From positions 440,089 through 504,088 of the forward strand of contig JAXRKP010000028.1 of NCBI GenBank assembly GCA_037039925.1: a stretch of DNA of 64,000 bases, in the 5' to 3' direction. This document shows, in pieces, positions 38,001-44,000 of this stretch (position 1 is the stretch's first letter; each line of letters opens with the position of its first letter). The notes under the pieces were generated by a model. The model did no database searches and was not told the DNA's origin. It saw only the letters and a program-made list of their open reading frames with translations. The stretch comes from Doris montereyensis. Its lineage: Eukaryota > Mollusca > Gastropoda > Nudibranchia > Dorididae. Position numbers and translations under genes: made by a program.

Positions 38001-41000
38001 GATGCTATAAAAAAAAATTCAGTATCGATTCTTTCATTTTATACGATTTGTTTAGAAACAATACCGGCCTAACCTTCAACACATCGGTTGTACTATAAAA
38101 GCCGGCAATTTTGTCTAAAGTATAAGAAATCGGTGCTCAGTTTAATCATCACAAAATACTCTATCCGCAAAATGTAGTTCAGGGATTTATTTTCAATATT
38201 AGCTAAGATCGACTCAGAGGGTGTAGCCATTATATTGAAGAAAGGAAGAGAAAAAATATGATGGAAAGGAAACCCAGAAACAACAGATAGATAACGATAA
38301 AAATGGAAGAAAAGCATGTCAATGTTTCGATTATACAATGTTACAGCCCCACAAACGAAAATAAGGATGAAGACAAAAATGATTTTTATGACCAACTGAC
38401 GACTGAATTGGAGAAAATATCAAAGCATGATACGAAAATTATAATGGGCGACTTAAATGCAAAGGTTGGTTGCAACAATAGTACAAATGAAAGAGCTATG
38501 GGAAAAGAAGGATGTGGTGTTATACATGACAACGGAGAAAGATTATTGGACTTTTGCAACACTAACAATTTTGTTATTGGTGGAACTTTATTTCCTCATA
38601 AGGAGATTCACAAGCATACATGGTGTTCATCAAATAGAAGGGAAAGAAACCAGATCGATCACCTTCTCATAAATGGAAAATGGAGAAGATCCCTCCTTGA
38701 TGTGAAAGTAAAAAGAGGAGCTGACTTTGGAAGTGACCACCATTTAGTTGTTGCAAATCTAAAAATCAAACTGAGAAAAGCAAACACTATAGGAAAAGGC
38801 AGAGAATAATATGACATGGACAAACTTAAAGACCCTAATACAGCCAAAACTTTTATGATAAGCTTGAAGAATAGGTTTCAGGTGCTGACTGATATGGATG
38901 ATGACAAACCATGTGATGGAAATGAAATAAACAGCACATGGAACACTATCAAACACGCCTACTTAGAGACAGCTAAAACATGCTTAGGAACAAAAAGACA
39001 CAAAAGGAAAGAATGGCTATCAAATGACACATGGAAAACATTTGAAAAGAGGAAGGAAATTAAGAAGAAAATACTTGATGCAAAATCAAGCAGATTTTGG
39101 AAATATTATTTTTTTGTGATTAAATTTACCATAAGTTGGAAAAGTTGCCATATGCTTTTGTAAAAAATTCATAAAATCCCCCCCCCCCCCCCTCCTAGGA
39201 TAATATTTTAATACTTAGATAAAGAAGAGTTAACTTTGCGATACTCTTGATATATGCATCTAATATACTGACATTTACAATCTTTTTGTTTTTAAACATA
39301 TTATGAATAAAAGCATTTTTAAAATCAACCATAAAGACGCATTCTCATAATGATGAGCAGATATAAACAATTACACAATTAATAAGAAAAGAAAATATAC
39401 CAAAAAAATGCTGCAAAACTACCTTTTCATATTCCTGCTTTGTAATGAGACCTTTAGCATAGCAGCGGTCTGATGTCCCAAATGAATCAAGCTTCTGTAT
39501 TAATTTTCCCCGAAAGACTCTTTCGATAGCAGCTTTATATAGTTGGTGAATATCTACATCTACAAAATCACCAAACATGATGTCATGAATGTATCTATGA
39601 TCTGGAGATGTTTAAAACAAATGTATTAGTATCAATGTAACACGTACAGCTCTTATGGCAAAATTTCTTTTAACACTTATCACAAGAAAGTTGTTTTTCC
39701 TGAAGCAAATCTTGAGACTAACTAATAAGAGGAAGAAAGTTTTGGGTTTTTCCCCAGAAAAAAAAGAAGATTAAAATAGACATGAACAAATATAGTCAAA
39801 TAAAGATAATACCACCTTCCATTTTGATCTCTTCTTCAAAAATGCTCCATTTATTATCTGCATCCGATTTCAAAAGTGCCTCAATAAAAATAGCTGCTGC
39901 TTTGTCTTGTTCTCCATCCCTGTCATATTTCCCTATCTCACGTTCAATTTCTCCTGCAAATATATTTTTTTCAAAGAATAGTCAGAAGATCTGGTAATAA
40001 AGTTGAAATCGTTGCACATATCGTAGAATCAAAGATACATCATAATCATACATAATTAATGGTAATTAGTGAAGTTATTCTGCGACTAAAACCAATGAAA
40101 ACGATGAAGTGATAATATGTAAGGAAGAAAATTGAAATTAAACATTAACAAATTCCTTCAGTCGGGCAGTTGGCAGGTCCTTGCACCTGTACAGGGATTA
40201 GACGACCCCACCCTCTATGAGTCTCCTGCTGCCTTGCAGGTGGGTCTTGACTGACCAATGGCTAAGGAAGTTAACCAAGACAGAAAATGAAAGCTGTCTT
40301 GAAGGCTGGTCTTGGCTGACCAAAGGCTAAGGAGTTAACCCTGACAGAAAATCACAAAGCCCCACCACCTAACTAGGGTACAGTGGGCTAATCACCTGCT
40401 TACCTAAAACCAACTGATTCAGAAAAACACAGATATTATATCTGAAGACAACCCAGGAAACAAACACGTTTTGATTTTTGGAACATGGAATGCCAGAACA
40501 ATAACTGGAAAAGAGTTAGAATTAACTGAAGAAATAGAAAAAAATCAAAGGATGTATTTTGGCCATCACAGAAACAAAGAAAACAAGGGCAAGAAGTAGA
40601 AAATATAAGACCGTATCATACGTTCATCTTCTCAGGAGTAGATGTAAAAGATAGGGTTAGAGCAGGAGGAGGCCTTTTACTGCATAAAAGGCATGACAAG
40701 CTACTAGAATGTTGGAAATTTATACGCCCACAGCTATTATAGGTAAGCGAGATTGAATCATTAATAACTTATGGACCAAACAAAGATGCAACCAAAGAAG
40801 AAAAAGATATCTTCGAAAACGAGAATCTCAAACCCAAACAGGAACATATGGTTTTAGGAAATTAAAACACTACAGTAGGTAACAATGTAAAAATGTATAA
40901 ACATCAGGAGGAATGTAGGTAAAGAACTTCTCCAAATGCAGAGAGACAAAGAGATTTTTGCTTAAAAAATAACATGAAAATAACCAACTCCCTTTTTCCA

Positions 41001-44000
41001 CATAAAGATATTCACAATTATACAAGAGTAAAGGAAGACAAAAGTGAAAAGTCAACCACAGATGACATAATAGTTAGCAGTTCTCTTTTTTACAGTAGTG
41101 CATGCAAAACTAACAGATGAGCTGAAATATTTAGTGCTCATAAGCTGGTGATTGCAAAAATAAGATTGCTGACTGTAAAAATAAACAGAAAAGATAGAAA
41201 AGAAAGCTTCTCAACTCAAAATAGAAGAACTAAATGAACCAAAAGTAAAACAGATATACCAATCTAGGATAAAAGATTTATCAGTTGCAATGGTATAAGG
41301 AAACTGTATACCAAATTCAAAGAGATAGTAAAAGAATAGCATGGCGGAATGTGAAGAATTTGATGTAGATATTGAGTTAGACAGGGCTGTATTCTAAGCC
41401 CTCTTTTGTTTATCACATTTATGAATTTAGTCATAAACACATTTTCAAAAATGAAGAAATGGAATGTAGGAATGTGGAAACTCAAATCAGTAATTTCATC
41501 AATGTTTTCATTTGCTGATGATTTAGCCCTATTTGGAAAATCAGTCAGTGACCTTCATTACAAATAACAACATGCTGAATAATGAACTAAATGAAAGAGG
41601 AATGAAAGTAAATGCAAATAAAACAAAAACTATGCTGGCAACTTGGGAAGCTAAAACACAAAATATTAAATTGGGCAGGAGAATTTAGCACAAGTTCAAA
41701 GCTACCTTTAACTAGGAGTAATGATTAACTCAAAGGGTTAAGTAAGAGAAGCAATCAGCCAGAGAGTCCAGAAGGCATTGACTATATATAACCATTTAGG
41801 AAAGGCATTTATAGGTAAACAAGAACTGTCAACAAAAACCAAATTGTTAGTATACAATACAGTCTATTGTCTTACTCTCCTCTGTGGCAGTGAAACCTGG
41901 ACTGTAGGCAGTAAGGAATACAGTAAAGTACAAGCAACTGAAATGAAATATCTCAGAAGAGTAGTTAGAAAAACTTAAAAAAGGCAAAATCAGAAATGTA
42001 ACAATAAGAGATCGAACCAAAGCAGATAGTATAAAAACTAAAATAGAACTATTCAACTCAGATGATTGGGCATGTAAACAGAGTGAATGAAAAGAGAATA
42101 GCTATATCAGTATACAATGCTAAAACCTAAGGTAAAAGACCAACAGGCATACCTCAGAGAAAGTGGAAAAAAGATATAAAAGAGACCTTAAAGCATAGAA
42201 CTTTAACCTTCACAGAAGATAACAGAAAATGTCAGGAGCCTGGAGAAAGATCATATTGGGTATATAAACCCATTCATCGGAGAGTGGAATGGGAACTGAT
42301 AAATAAAAATAAAAATTTTAATTCCTTCAGGCAACACTGCAAAAAAAAGCTGCCTCTAAGGAAGCCTGGCCTCTAAACAGAGACCTCTGTACTTCTCAAT
42401 TTTTTTACAATTTAAAATCTGGATTTGGTTTCCTTTAAGGAGGCGGGTCGGGTCCTGAGGGTGAATTTTTTTAAGTTGAAGAGATACACAATTTTAAGCT
42501 TCATAAATGTGTTCACATGGCGAAATAAGAGGAAATAAATAGTGAAAGTCATCTTTGAAAGTTTAATTGCCAATGAAACAGCTGCCATCCTTAATTTCTT
42601 GTTAAAAACTAGGTCAATTTTGGCAATTTTCGAAAACTAAGTAGTTCTACAGTTTTTATTTTAGAGGTTTATAATTTTGCACATAGAACCATAAAACCAA
42701 TATCCTGAAACTGTCCTATCGTTTTCTTGTTATCTTGTATAACTTTCTGTTTACAAATTTTCAAAAATGGTGGCTTGAAGCAAACTAATTTCTCTCAACT
42801 TTCCAACAAAAATCATGAATTTGTCAGAAAGTATAAAAGATATTGAAAATCCTATACCATAGTGATATAAAGTAGCTGTAGCCAAATTTCAAGCGAATCC
42901 GTTGAAAATTGTAGGACTTTTAGCAAACAACAGTCAAAAAGTATTTAAAACTCTTTTTTTCCGTTATTTGAATGGTATTTTTTGCATTAAAAAAAAAAAA
43001 GAAACGAGCGGGATAATACTTTGAAACCATGAGAGGCTCTCAACTTCTACTCATCATATGTACATTTTCTTATAGATTACACTGTGCTGATTAAAATGAG
43101 TACCAACATGCTCTACTTTAAACAAAATTACTGGCTTATATAATATAGTTCAACCGATGTTAGGTCCAGATCTAAAAAAAATAATTGCAAAAATTAAAGG
43201 AATTGATACTGAGCTTATTTTATGGTATCAATGTGAAGGGAATGAACGGCTGTGCCAATAATACAATAAACTAGACTTGACCGATTTTGGGCAAAATCCC
43301 CCCCCCCTCTTTTGACAGCAATTTTTTCCATTCATAAGCAAATTTGGCTTTATCTTCCTTTTCTCCGATATCTCTGCCAGCGGGTTGGATCAGGATGCGG
43401 ATTGTCTCCATGAAGTGCATAGCCTTTTGCAGTTGAGTTATTTCTATCTTATCCTAGTTTTTATGCCATCTGCTTTGATCTCTTATTATTGTGTTTCCGA
43501 TTTTGTCTGCAGATACATTTCCAACTACTCTCACTACACATGTTGGTTTATTGTAAAAACTTTTTAATGGCTTCTATTAAATTTTGCTCTACATTATGTT
43601 CTTTTAAGGAATTCCATAGTTCCTCATTCCTCACGGTGTCAAATGCCTTTTTAAGTCAATAAAACGGAGGTGCAAGTCAATGTTTCTCTCAAAGAATTTT
43701 TGTATTATTTGTCTAATTGTAAATATGTGGTCTTGTACACTTCTTTCCGGTCTAAATCAACTCTGGTTTCTTCAATCTGATCCTTTACTCTTTTCCTTAG
43801 TCTCATTTCCAGAATCCTGGCATACACTTTTACTCAGAGGAAAGAGAAAAATACAGGAGAGTACAGGCAGCTGCAATAAAACAGATCGACTGAGATGGTT
43901 TGGGCATGTTAACAGAATGACTGACAATAGAATAGCTAAATCAGTATACAATACTTAAACTCAATGTAATAGACCAAAAGGCAGACGTCAGAGAAAGTGG

